From: Sabellastarte sp. h YS-2021
Lineage: Eukaryota; Annelida; Polychaeta; Sabellida; Sabellidae
DNA length: 64,000 nucleotides
Assembly: GCA_964017235.1 (NCBI GenBank)
Contig: OZ024936.1
Span: 59,509,028-59,573,027 of the forward strand
Direction of reading: 5' to 3'
Shown here: piece by piece, positions 28,001 through 40,000 of the stretch
How the letters are laid out: each line of letters starts with the position of its first letter
Numbering within the stretch: the stretch's first letter is position 1
The notes under the pieces: generated by a model
Database searches by the model: none
Told to the model about the DNA's origin: nothing
Seen by the model: the letters and a program-made list of their open reading frames with translations, nothing else
Made by a program: the position numbers and the translations under genes

Positions 28001-31000
28001 TAGGTTGTTATATCCTAGAATTATATTCTATATATAAAAATTCATATTCTTTTTATATATAATCCACATTAACTAGAGGATCGCTCGCAAAAAAAAAAGA
28101 TAATGTTTTTGCATAGCAAAAACAAAGCGTCCCGAAAAGGCTATAAAGGTGAGTGCTAAAGTATTAAGAAAATGCTTCGTTTCTAGCCTTATACTGTTGT
28201 GGCAACCAAAGTCAGCGCAGTCTGCTCTATCTAGCACGGTTTTCAAGATATAAGCAATTTTGTGTTTTGCAAAAAATAAAAAAATTAAAAATGTCCGCTA
28301 TATTTGGTGAGACAAAAATATTTTGAAAATTGGCATGGCTACTCTGCAGAGATACCCAGCAGGTCCAAAATTTTGTTGATTTCGCTCCATATAGCACGGT
28401 TTTCGAGATATAAGCATTTTTGTGTTTTGCAAAAACTTTGAAAATTCAAAATGGCCACCATTTTTGGGGAGACAAAAATTTTTGTCAAGACCACTGCCGC
28501 GGTGTGTATCTCCCGCCGAGCATTAAAGCAGAAGAAATAGCTTTTCCGAGATATTCACAATTTTTCATTTTCGTGTGTGAAAGCTCTTCCAAAAGTAGGT
28601 GAATGAGTTATTTGAGAAAAATTGGCTATCTGCAATACTATTAAGAGATAATTCACATTTACTCATTTTGAGTAGGTGAATAATTATCTATGGGTCTGAA
28701 ACTTCACCAAGTGAAAGCTCTCCCAAAAGTAGGTGAATGAGTTATTTGAGAAAAATTGGCTATCCGCAATACTTTTAGAGATAATTCGCATTTACTCATT
28801 TTGAGTAGGTGAGTAATTAGCTATGGGTCTGAAACTTCACCATGTGAAAGCTCTCCCACAAGTAGATGAATGAGTATTTGATAAAAATTGGGTATCCACA
28901 ATACTTTTACAGATAATTAGCATTTACTCATTTTGAGTAGGTGAATAAATAGCTATGGGTCTGAAACTTCACAGAGTGAAAGCTCTCCCAAAAGTAGGTG
29001 AATGAGTTATTTGAGAAAAATTGGCTATCTGCAATACTTTTAGAGACAATTCGCATTTACTCATTTTGAGTAGGTGAGTAATTAGCTATGGGTCTGAAAC
29101 TTCACCGAGTGAAAGCTCTCCCAAAAGTAGGTGAATGAGTTATTTGAGAAAAATTGGCTATCTGCAATACTTTTAGAGATAATTCGCATTTACTCATTTT
29201 GAGTAGGTGAGTAATTAGCTATGGGTGTGAAACTTCACCAAGTGAAAGCTCTCCCAAAAGTAGGTGAATGAGTTATTTGAGAAAAATTGGCTATCTGCAA
29301 TACTTTTAGAGATAATTCGCATTTACTCATTTTGAGTAGGTGAGTAATTAGCTATGGGTGTGAAACTTCACCAAGTGAAAGCTCTCCCAAAAGTAGGTGA
29401 ATGAGTTATTTGAGAAAAATTGGCTATCTGCAATACTTTTAGAGATAATTCGCATTTACTCATTTTGAGTAGGTGAGTAATTAGCTATGGGTGTGAAACT
29501 TCACCAAGTGAAAGCTCTCCCAAAAGTAGGTGAATGAGTTATTTGAGAAAAATTGGCTATCTGCAATACTTTTAGAGATAATTCGCATTTACTCATTTTG
29601 AGTAGGTGAGTAATTAGCTATGGGTGTGAAACTTCACCAAGTGAAAGCTCTCCCAAAAGTAGGTGAATGATTTATTTGAGAAAAATTGGCTATCTGCAAT
29701 ACTTTTAGAGATAATTCGCATTTACTCATTTTGAGTAGGTGAGTAATTAGCTATGGGTGTGAAACTTCACCAAGTGAAAGCTCTCCCAAAAGTAGGTGAA
29801 TGAGTTATTTGAGAAAAATTGGCTATCTGCAATACTTTTAGAGATAATTCGCATTTACTCATTTTGAGTAGGTGAGTAATTAGCTATGGGTCTGAAACTT
29901 CACCAAGTGAAAGCTCTCCCAAAAGTAGGTGAATGATTAATTTGAGAAAAATTGGCTATCTACAATACTTTTAGAGATAATTCGCATTTACTCATTTTGA
30001 GTAGGTGAGTAATTAGCTATGGGTCTGAAACTTCACCAAGTGAAAGCTCTCCCAAAAGTAGGTGAATGATTTATTTGAGAAAAATTGGCTATCTGCAATA
30101 TTTTTAGAGATAATTCGCATTTACTCATTTTGAGTAGGTGAGTAATTAGCTATGGGTCTGAAACTTCACCATGTGAAAGCTCTCCCACAAGTAGATGAAT
30201 GAGTTATTTGATAAAAATTGGGTATCCGCAATACTTTTACAGATAATTAGCATTTACTCATTTTGAGTAGGTAAATAATTAGCTATGGGTCTGAAACTTC
30301 ACCATGTGAAAGCTCTCCCAAAAGTAGGTGAATGAGTTATTTGAGAAAAATTGGCTATCTGCAATACTTTTAGAGATAATTCGCATTTACTCATTTTCAG
30401 TAGGTGAGTAATTAGCTATGGGTCTGAAACTTCACAGAGTGAAAGCTCTCCCAAAAGTAGGTGAATGAGTTATTTGAGAAAAATTGGCTATCTGCAATAC
30501 TTTTAGAGATAATTCGCATTTACTCATTTTGAGTAGGTGAGTAATTAGCTATGGGTCTGAAACTTCACCAAGTGAAAGCTCTCCCAAAAGTAGGCGAATG
30601 ATTAATTTGACAAAAATTGGCTATCTGCAATACTTTTAGAGATAATTCGCATTTACTCATTTTGAGTAGGTGAGTAATTAGCTATGGGTCTGAAACTTCA
30701 CCAAGTGAAAGCTCTCCCAAAAGTAGGTGAATGAGTTATTTGAGAAAAATTGGCTGTCTGCAATACTTTTAGAGATAATTCGGATTTACTCATTTTGAGT
30801 AGGTGAGTAATTAGCTATGGGTGTGAAACTTCACCAAGTGAAAGCTCTCCCAAAAGTAGGTGAATGAGTTATTTGAGAAAAATTGGCTATCTGCAATACT
30901 TTTAGAGATAATTCGCATTTACTCATTTTGAGTAGGTGAGTAATTAGCTATGGGTGTGAAACTTCACCAAGTGAAAGCTCTCCCAAAAGTAGGTGAATGA

Positions 31001-34000
31001 GTTATTTGAGAAAAATTGGCTATCTGCAATACTTTTAGAGATAATTCGCATTTACTCATTTTGAGTAGGTGAGTAATTAGCTATGGGTGTGAAACTTCAC
31101 CAAGTGAAAGCTCTCCCAAAAGTAGGTGAATGAGTTATTTGAGAAAAATTGGCTATCTGCAATACTTTTAGAGATAATTCGCATTTACTCATTTTGAGTA
31201 GGTGAGTAATTAGCTATGGGTGTGAAACTTCACCAAGTGAAAGCTCTCCCAAAAGTAGGTGAATGAGTTATTTGAGAAAAATTGGCTATCTGCAATACTT
31301 TTAGAGGTAATTCGCATTTACTCATTTTGAGTAGGTGAGTAATTAGCTATGGGTCTGAAACTTCACCAAGTGAAAGCTCTCCCAAAAGTAGGTGAATGAT
31401 TAATTTGAGAAAAATTGGCTATCTACAATACTTTTAGAGATAATTCGCATTTACTCATTTTGAGTAGGTGAGTAATTAGCTATGGGTCTGAAACTTCACC
31501 AAGTGAAAGCTCTCCCAAAAGTAGGTGAATGGTTTATTTGAGAAAAATTGGTTATCTGCAATATTTTTAGAGATAATTCGCATTTACTCATTTTGAGTAG
31601 GTGAGTAATTAGCTATGGGTCTGAAACTTCACCATGTGAAAGCTCTCCCACAAGTAGATGAATGAGTTATTTGATAAAAATTGGGTATCCGCAATACTTT
31701 TACAGATAATTAGCATTTACTCATTTTGAGTAGGTAAATAATTAGCTATGGGTCTGAAACTTCACCATGTGAAAGCTCTCCCAAAAGTAGGTGAATGAGT
31801 TATTTGAGAAAAATTGGCTATCTGCAATACTTTTAGAGATAATTCGCATTTACTCATTTTCAGTAGGTGAGTAATTAGCTATGGGTCTGAAACTTCACAG
31901 AGTGAAAGCTCTCCCAAAAGTAGGTGAATGAGTTATTTGAGAAAAATTGGCTATCTGCAATACTTTTAGAGATAATTCGCATTTACTCATTTTGAGTAGG
32001 TGAGTAATTAGCTATGGGTCTGAAACTTCACCAAGTGAAAGCTCTCCCAAAAGTAGGCGAATGATTAATTTGACAAAAATTGGCTATCTGCAATACTTTT
32101 AGAGATAATTCGCATTTACTCATTTTGAGTAGGTGAGTAATTAGCTATGGGTCTGAAACTTCACCAAGTGAAAGCTCTCCCAAAAGTAGGTGAATGAGTT
32201 ATTTGAGAAAAATTGGCTGTCTGCAATACTTTTAGAGATAATTCGCATTTACTCATTTTGAGTAGGTGAGTAAAATGGCCGCCATTTTTGGCAAGACAAA
32301 TTTTTTTTGAAAATTGGCATGGCTACTCTGCAGATATACCCTGTGGATCAAAAATTTCGTCGAAATCGCTCTATCTTGCAGGGTTTTCGAGATATAAGCA
32401 TTTTTATGTTTTGCAATTTTTGCGAAAAATTCGAAAATTCAAAATGGCCGCCATTTTTGGCGAGACAAAATTTTTTTCAAAATTGGGATAACTACTCTGC
32501 AGAGATACCCTGTGGGTCAAAAATTTCGTCGAAATCGCTCTATCTAGCACGGTTTTCGAGATATAAGCATTTTTGTGTTTTGCAATTTTTACGAAAATTT
32601 CGAAAATTCAAAATGGCCGCCATTTTTGGCGAGACAAAAATTTTTTGAAAATTGGGAAAAGTACTCTGCAGAGATACCCTGTGGGTCAAAAATTTTGTCG
32701 AAATTGCTGTATCTAGCACGGTTTTTGAGATATAAGCATTTTTGTGTTTTGCAATTTTTGCGAAAATTTCGAAAATTCAAAATGGCCGCCATTTTGGACG
32801 AGATAAAAATTTTTTGAAAATTGGGAAAACTACTCCGCAGAGATACCCTGTGGGTCAAAAATTTCATCGAAATCGCTCTATCTAGCACGGTTTTCGAGAT
32901 ATAAGCATTTTTGTGTTTTGCAATTTTTACGAAAATTTCGAAAATTCAAAATGGCCGCCATTTTTGGCGAGACAAAAATTTTTTGAAAATTGGGAAAAGT
33001 ACTCCGCAGAGATACCCTGTGGGTCAAAAATTTTGTCGAAATTGCTCTATCTAGCACGGTTTTTGAGATATAAGCATTTTTGTGTTTTGCAATTTTTGCG
33101 AAAATTTCGAAAATTCAAAATGGCCGCCATTTTTGGCAAGACAAATTTTTTTTGAAAATTGGCATGGCTACTCTGCAGAGATACCCTGCGGGTCAAAAAT
33201 TTCGTCGAAATCGCTCTATCTAGCACGGTTTTCGAGATATAAGCATTTTTGTGTTTTCCTTATTTGGAAAATTCGTAATGATTAATTAATCATTAATTAC
33301 TCGGCCATTTCTTGACCAATCAATGCCAAAATCTAATGATTTCCAGATTTTAATAGAATGAATGTATTTGCCAAGTTTCAGGTGAATTGATAAAATTGCT
33401 TTCAAGTTATCATCCGGACAAGCTTCCCCATCGAAAAAAGACATTTTTGGTCATGTGACCTCTCTGATTGGTTGAAATGTCACTGCAGCATATTCAAAAA
33501 AATTCCCCAAGGCTACTGCCTAAACCTGCCAAATTTGAAAAGAATCCGCCTAACGGTTACAGAGTTATAAGGAAAACAAAATGCGGAGCCGGCGGAGCCG
33601 GCGGAGCCGGCGGAGCCTGAAGCTCTCCCATACACAAACAAGCGTCCCTTGCGGGACGCTTAATAAGCCCAGATAGAGTGTATCCTGAAAATGTTGTATG
33701 ATCATAAGGGTGGATTTATATGTTAATGTTTGAGTCACATTTTAAGTAATAATTGTGCTTATGATAATTCAGGGTAATTACTGTTCACAATGTAAAAGGT
33801 GGGAGGCACCCTATTATTTAATGTTGGTGCAATCCTATAACTGAGGCAGAAACTGGTCTGTGGTTATATCCTGTTTGCATTGGGCAGTTTTAGTAATGGC
33901 ATATGCACTACAATACATCTTATTAGTTTCAATACATTTTTCGATGTATTGATTGTATTGGATAGATGTATTTATGCATGAACATGTTATTTATTTATAT

Positions 34001-37000
34001 GTATTTTATTGTATTTATAATTTATGTCATCATATATACAAATAAATTTGTCACACCAATATAATATGGTTATTTTATTTATAACTTATTATATATAAAT
34101 AAGATCTTTATTAGAAAATATTTCATAGGTGGGTATGTAAATAATGCCTAGATATAAAATATAATTTATGCTATTTGTTAATTTTAGGACAAATTATATT
34201 TAGAATTGAAAAGATTAATAACATCTAAAACATATTATTTTCAGACTGTCAAAAATAATAATGTCCGTGAAACAGTTATTATTTCTAGATGAGATCTGGT
34301 TTAATTATTGTCTTTTCTGTATTGGACCAGATGTGTCAATAACTTCTGTCTTTTCTGAGGGGGGATGAAAAGACTAGGTCGAGTTGGCTTTCTTGAGCAC
34401 ATCTCAAGTTATAAATAAAATAACCATATTATATTGGTATGACAAATTTATTTGTATATATGATGACATAAATTATAAATACAATAAAATATATATAAAT
34501 AAATAACATGTTCATGCATAAATACATCTATCCAATACAATCAATACATCGAAAAATGTATTGAAACTAATAAGATGTATTGTAGTGCATATGCCATTAC
34601 TAAAACTGCCCAATGCAAACAGGATATAACCACAGACCAGTTTCTGCCTCAGTTATAGGATTGCACCAACATTAAATAATAGGGTGCCTCCCACCTTTTA
34701 CATTGTGAACAGTAATTACCCTGAATTATCATAAGCACAATTATTACTTAAAATGTGACTCAAACATTAACATATAAATCCACCCTTATGATCATACAAC
34801 ATTTTCAGGATACACTCTATCTGGGCTTATTAATGTGGATTATATATAAAAAGAATATGAATTTTTATATATAGAATATAATTCTAGGATATAACAACCT
34901 ATAAATTTATAAATAGTATAATTATAATATTTAATATAATTATATTATATTTCCAACCTTAGAAAAATATACTCACCTGAAATCCTTCAGAATAAACAAC
35001 CACCTCAAAAAAGGTGCACAGGTGCAATGCACCGCCTAGCGGTGCACAGGTGCACAGGTGCAAAAAACAGGTTCAATTGCACATCCCAAAAAGTACTTCA
35101 GGGGAGACTTTAGCCCATATTCTCCAGCCTCTGATGAGAAAGTTCAATAAAATAGCTTTCGAAACATAATACCTATAGTTTAAAAGATATTGTGTAAGGC
35201 ACTTCTACAATATCTATTGTGAACATTTACTTGAGTGACATTATAACACTTCAATTTTCTTGCTGATAAATCAAATTTATTGCTTTTTAGTAACTGGGCA
35301 TATCTAAACATTATTTCTTGAAGAAAATGTGGCAGAATATTACTTGTACCAAATTTTTAGTGGCCCAAGGGGTACATGGTACCCGACATTTCACAACTCT
35401 AACACTGGCTTTGCGAGGTATTTCTGTATTATTTGTCTATTATTTTCCTACTGTCCAGTTTAACCAGAGTGGGTCAAGCCTAACTGACCCTCAAAAATTT
35501 GCATTGACCCCCGGTTTTTAAAAGAGGGGGTCAATTGACCTCCAGAAAAAAGAGGCTGAGGAAACACTGTACAGCCCGGACAAGATTTTATAGGTCAAGG
35601 TTACTACGGCAAAGTCAAAGGTCAAATCAAGATCACACCATAATGATAATGAATGCCTATACCTTATAGTTTCTGTGATATAGCCCGGACAAAATTTTCA
35701 ATCTTAAGGTCACTGTGGCAAGGTCAAAGGTCAAATTAAGGTCACACTATGATGTGTCACACCTACACCCCCTAACCAATGCCCCTACCATTTTTGGGAA
35801 CTGGTTCTTGCCATAAGTAACTCAATTTTATTAACATTGATATAAATCGAATAGCATTCTATTATCTTGCTTGCCAACTTTAACACTAGTTTCCAGGAAA
35901 CTTCTCAAGTGTTTATTATTCTGCACTTATTTTCAGTAGATCCTGATGTTGCCAAGTAACAGCTAAATGGAGATTGGCCAATGAGCCTTTTTTGTCCGAA
36001 TAAGTCATCAAAATTACACATGATTACGAGCAGAAGTGTCACTTTCATCACAAAAATTTCCACTAATTTCTTTTTTTCCTTACCTTTTTGACCTTGACTT
36101 CATCCTTCCCAGAATCCTTTTTCTCTTTCCTCTCTTCACTGTCTTCCTTTGTTGTTTCTGATTTCTGTCTTTTTATTCCCACATGCTGTTGGTTTTCACC
36201 AGACTTTCTTCTCTTTTCTGAAAATTTAACCAGAAAACAAGAAATTAAAGAACAGTCACAGAATGTGGAATTATTAATAGTATTAATTTCAAAGTGACAT
36301 TTTCAATATATATAACTGAATTGGATAGTCAAAAATAGTCAACAGTTTTTATGAATCACTTCAATCCTTTGATACCCAGATTGGTAACCTGTTGAATAAT
36401 ACTGTATTTTCAAAAGTGTCACACTTATTTAAAAATTTTCAATATACATTTCCCCAGGTATTTTAGCCTTTATCTCAAACAGGTGGAATGCTCTAGCAAC
36501 CCCATGGCAAGGTAGACCTGACATGAATTTCTTTTATGTACCATATATTATCCCTTCAATACATAACTCACAGTGCTTAGCACTTATACAGCTTTACCTG
36601 CGATATGCCATCTTTGTGGAATGGGTTGCCCAAATGACATCTGTTAAGAAACCTCACTGGCATCCTTTACAAGTAAACTTAAAAGAATGAACTTTTTTAG
36701 CAGAGCATATTCTCCACAATGATCGGATTTTCGGCATCTCTGGAATGGACCCTCTTTTATTATCCCATATTTGGCCCGTAAAGGTGGATACATGGAGCGG
36801 GATATATTTTATGCCCAGGTCCTACAGTGGCGAGGGCTCTACCATGATCTCAGGGAATATAGAAGACTAGAGGCGACTTAAAATTTGGCAAAATGCGCCA
36901 AAAAAAAGGCGGGAAAGTGTGATCACATGAAAAAAGATCTTCAAACTTGTACGATCCTTGTACGATGTTTTTTGACTGTCCTGAGATTAACCCTCGACAA

Positions 37001-40000
37001 AGTAAGAATATACTGAGAATATCCTACGAACAGGTAAAGAAATCTGGGCCCAGCTTCACAAAGGCCTACTATCTCCTTAGTAGGCTGCTAAGTCCTAGTA
37101 GTCTACTAAGCCTATACTATCTGTTTCACTGAGATGGTTTTTTACAGTGATAATATGGTAGGCTTTCCTCACTAGAAGCCCTGCTATCTCTGAAACTTGA
37201 TAGACCCCAAATATCAGCTCAGTGGAACACTTTTGTAGTGGCTACTAAGGGCCCACTAAGATCTAGATTTAATAGCATACTATCTTCTATATTTAGTAGA
37301 CCTTTGTGAAACTGGGCCCAGGTGATTTCACTACAATTACCTACAAATTAGCTACAAGTAGGGGAGAATGAATGTGATCTTTGAACAATCTTCTACAACA
37401 AAGAAACAGTTGAGAACAAGGAAGAATATCCGAGGAATTTACTGAAAACAAGAAGGTAGTAAGATTTGCTGGCGAATGTTCTACCACAGAGCTACGATGT
37501 AGAAGAATCTGCTACCAATAGTGGCAAATTCTCATGGCGAACTTAAAAACCGCCAAAAACCAGCAAATAACTAGAGGATCGCTCGCAAAAAAAAAAGATA
37601 ATGTTTTTGCATAGCAAAAACAAAGCGTCCCGAAAAGGATATAAAGGTGAGTGCTAAAGTATTAAGAAAATGCTTCGTTTCTAGCCTTATACTGTTGTGG
37701 CAACCAAAGTCAGCGCAGTCTGCTCTATCTAGCACGGTTTTCAAGATATAAGCATTTTTGTGTTTTGCAAAAAATAAAAAAATGAAAAATGTCCGCTATA
37801 TTTGGCGAGACAAAAATATTTTGAAAATTGGCATGGCTACTCTGCAGAGATACCCAGCAGGTCCAAAATTTTGTTGAGTTCGCTCCATATAGCACGGTTT
37901 TCGAGATATAAGCATTTTTGTGTTTTGCAAAAACTTTGAAAATTCAAAATGGCCACCATTTTTGGGGAGACAAAAATTTTTGTCAAGACCACTGCCGTGG
38001 TGTGTATCTCCCGCCGAGCATTAAAGCAGAAGAAATAGCTTTTCCGAGATATTCACAATTTTTCATTTTCGTGTGTGAAAGGTCTTCCAAAAGTAGGTGA
38101 ATGAGTTATTTGAGAAAAATTGGCTATCTGCAATACTATTAAGAGATAATTCACATTTACTCATTTTTAGTAGGTGAATAATTATCTATGGGTCTGAAAC
38201 TTCACCAAGTGAAAGCTCTCCCAAAAGTAGGTGAATGAGTTATTTGAGAAAAATTGGCTATCTGCAATACTTTTACAGATAATTCACATTTACTCATTTT
38301 GAGTAGGTGAGTAATTAGCTATGGGTCTGAAACTTCACCATGTGAAAGCTCTCCCACAAGTAGATGAATGAGTATTTGATAAAAATTGGGTATCCGCAAT
38401 ACTTTTACAGATAATTAGCATTTACTCATTTTGAGTAGGTGAATAAATAGCTATGGGTCTGAAACTTCACAGAGTGAAAACTCTCCCAAAAGTAGGTGAA
38501 AGAGTTATTTGAGAAAAATTGGCTATCTGCAATACTTTTAGAGATAATTCACATTTACTCATTTTGAGTAGGTGAATAATTAGCTATGGGTCTGAAACTT
38601 CACCAAGTGAAAGCTCTGCCAAAAGTAGGTGAATGAGTTATTTGAGAAAAATTGGCTATCTGCAATACTTTTAGAGATAATTCGCATTTACTCATTTTGA
38701 GTAGGTGAGTAATTAGCTATGGGTCTCAAACTTCACCAAGTGAAAGCTCTCCCAAAAGTAGGTGAATGAGTTATTTGAGAAAAATTGGCTATCTGCAATA
38801 CTTTTAGAGATAATTCGCATTTACTCATTTTGAGTAGACGAGTAATTAGCTATGGGTCTGAAACTTCACCAAGTGAAAGCTCTCCCAAAAGTAGGTGAAT
38901 GATTAATTTGAGAAAAATTGGCTATCTGCAATACTTTTAGAGATAATTCGCATTTACTCATTTTGAGTAGGTGAGTAATTAGCTATGGGTCTGAAACTTC
39001 ACCAAGTGAAAGCTCTCCCAAAAGTAGGTGAATGAGTTATTTGAGAAAAATTGGCTATCTGCAATACTTTTAGAGATAATTCGCATTTACTCTTTTTGAG
39101 TAGGTGAGTAATTAGCTATGGGTCTGAAACTTAACCAAGTGAAAGCTCTCCCAAAAGTAGGTGAATGATTAATTTGAGAAAAATTGGCTATCTGCAATAC
39201 TTTTAGAGATAATTCGCATTTACTCATTTTGAGTAGGTGAGTAATTAGCTATGGGTCTGAAACTTCACCAAGTGAAAGCTCTCCCAAAAGTAGGTGAATG
39301 AGTTATTTGAGAAAAATTGGCTATCTGCAATACTTTTACAGATAATTCGCATTTACTCATTTTGAGTAGGTGAGTAATTAGCTATGGGTCTGAAACTTCA
39401 CCAAGTGAAAGCTCTCCCAAAAGTAGGTGAATGAGTTATTTGAGAAAAATTGGCTATCTGCAATACTTTTAGAGATAATTCGCATTTACTCATTTTCAGT
39501 AGGTGAGTAATTAGCTATGGGTCTGAAACTTCACCAAGTGAAAGCTCTCCCAAAAGTAGGTGAATGATTAATTTGAGAAAAATTGGCTATCTGCAATACT
39601 TTTAGAGATAATTCGCATTTACTCATTTTGAGTAGGTGAGTAATTAGCTATGGGTCTGAAACTTCACCATGTGAAAGCTCTCCCAAAAGTAGGTGAATGA
39701 TTAATTTGAGAAAAATTGGCTATCTGCAATACTTTTAGAGATAATTCGCATTTACTCATTTTGAGTAGGTGAGTAATTAGCTATGGGTCTGAAACTTCAC
39801 CATGTGAAAGCTCTCCCACAAGTAGATGAATGAGTTATTTGATAAAAATTGGGTATCCGCAATACTTTTAGAGATAATTCGCATTTACTCATTTTGAGTA
39901 GGTGAGTAATTAGCTATGGGTCTGAAACTTCACCAAGTGAAAGCTCTCCCAAAAGCAGGTGAATGATTAATTTGACAAAAATTGGCTATCTGCAATACTT

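Larger units (their letters stand above)
28073..33660. mobile_element. Satellite-carrying mobile element, copy 1 (5.6 kb)
   Basis: Starts CTAGAGGATCGCTCGC and ends GACGCT with a terminal hairpin AAGCGTCCC/GGGACGCTT (33640-33661). The uninterrupted pLTR arm gives the empty site CACATTAATAAG, so the insertion is flanked by TAA (or TTAA) duplicated on both sides. A subterminal inverted repeat AAGCGTCCCG lies at 28125-28134 and, inverted, in the right hairpin. Inside: left leader, 133-bp array, 168-bp array, right unique segment. No protein-coding capacity. Confidence 0.85.
27635..34086 (-). repeat. Penelope pLTR, left inverted arm (split by satellite element)
   Basis: 27635-28072 plus 33664-34086 (861 bp after removing the insertion) is the inverted copy of 34406-35265 (860 bp). 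Contains a strong hairpin GCACCGC/GCGGTGC (about 27858-27874). Confidence 0.93.
24148..35263 (-). mobile_element. Penelope-like element with inverted pLTR arms
   Basis: A 16-base direct repeat TGATAAATCAAATTTA flanks the insertion (24132-24147 and 35264-35279). On the minus strand it has, 5' to 3', an inverted pair of ~860-bp pLTR arms, ORF1 and the RT-endonuclease ORF2, then a 60-bp 3' end. Inverted or tandem pLTRs are typical of Penelope elements. A satellite-carrying element (28073-33660) is inserted in the left arm. Confidence 0.9.
23295..35569. mobile_element. hAT-like non-autonomous DNA transposon, itself interrupted
   Basis: TIRs CAGTGTTTCC at 23295-23304 and GGAAACACTG at 35560-35569, flanked by direct repeat TACAG at 23290-23294 and 35570-35574. 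The interrupted family E unit rejoins exactly when this segment is removed. Without the inner Penelope element it is about 1.14 kb and has no ORF. The superfamily is uncertain because the duplication is only 5 bp. Confidence 0.72.
22690..35790. mobile_element. Family E tandem-repeat element split by a nested insertion
   Basis: Left part 22690-23294 starts with AATAGCATCAGATGCCCGTACCCCAC and carries ~146-bp units; right part 35570-35790 resumes in mid-unit (CAGCCCGGACAAGATTTTATAGG). Everything between is the hAT-like element and its own insertions. The right end is lost. Confidence 0.75.

Noticed and set aside
28575-32270. Regular repeats with conserved blocks, considered as a CRISPR array
   Set aside because: The 133-bp units are tandem without unique spacers and the genome is eukaryotic; it is satellite DNA.
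32288-33285. Overlapping open frames of 67-113 codons with repeated FENSKWPPFLARQ-like peptides
   Set aside because: They are translations of the non-coding 168-bp repeat and recur in every array (also 40439-41150 and 54812-55522).
35318-35521. 67-codon plus-strand ORF
   Set aside because: Lies in the right part of the hAT-like non-autonomous element; no motif and no conservation evident.
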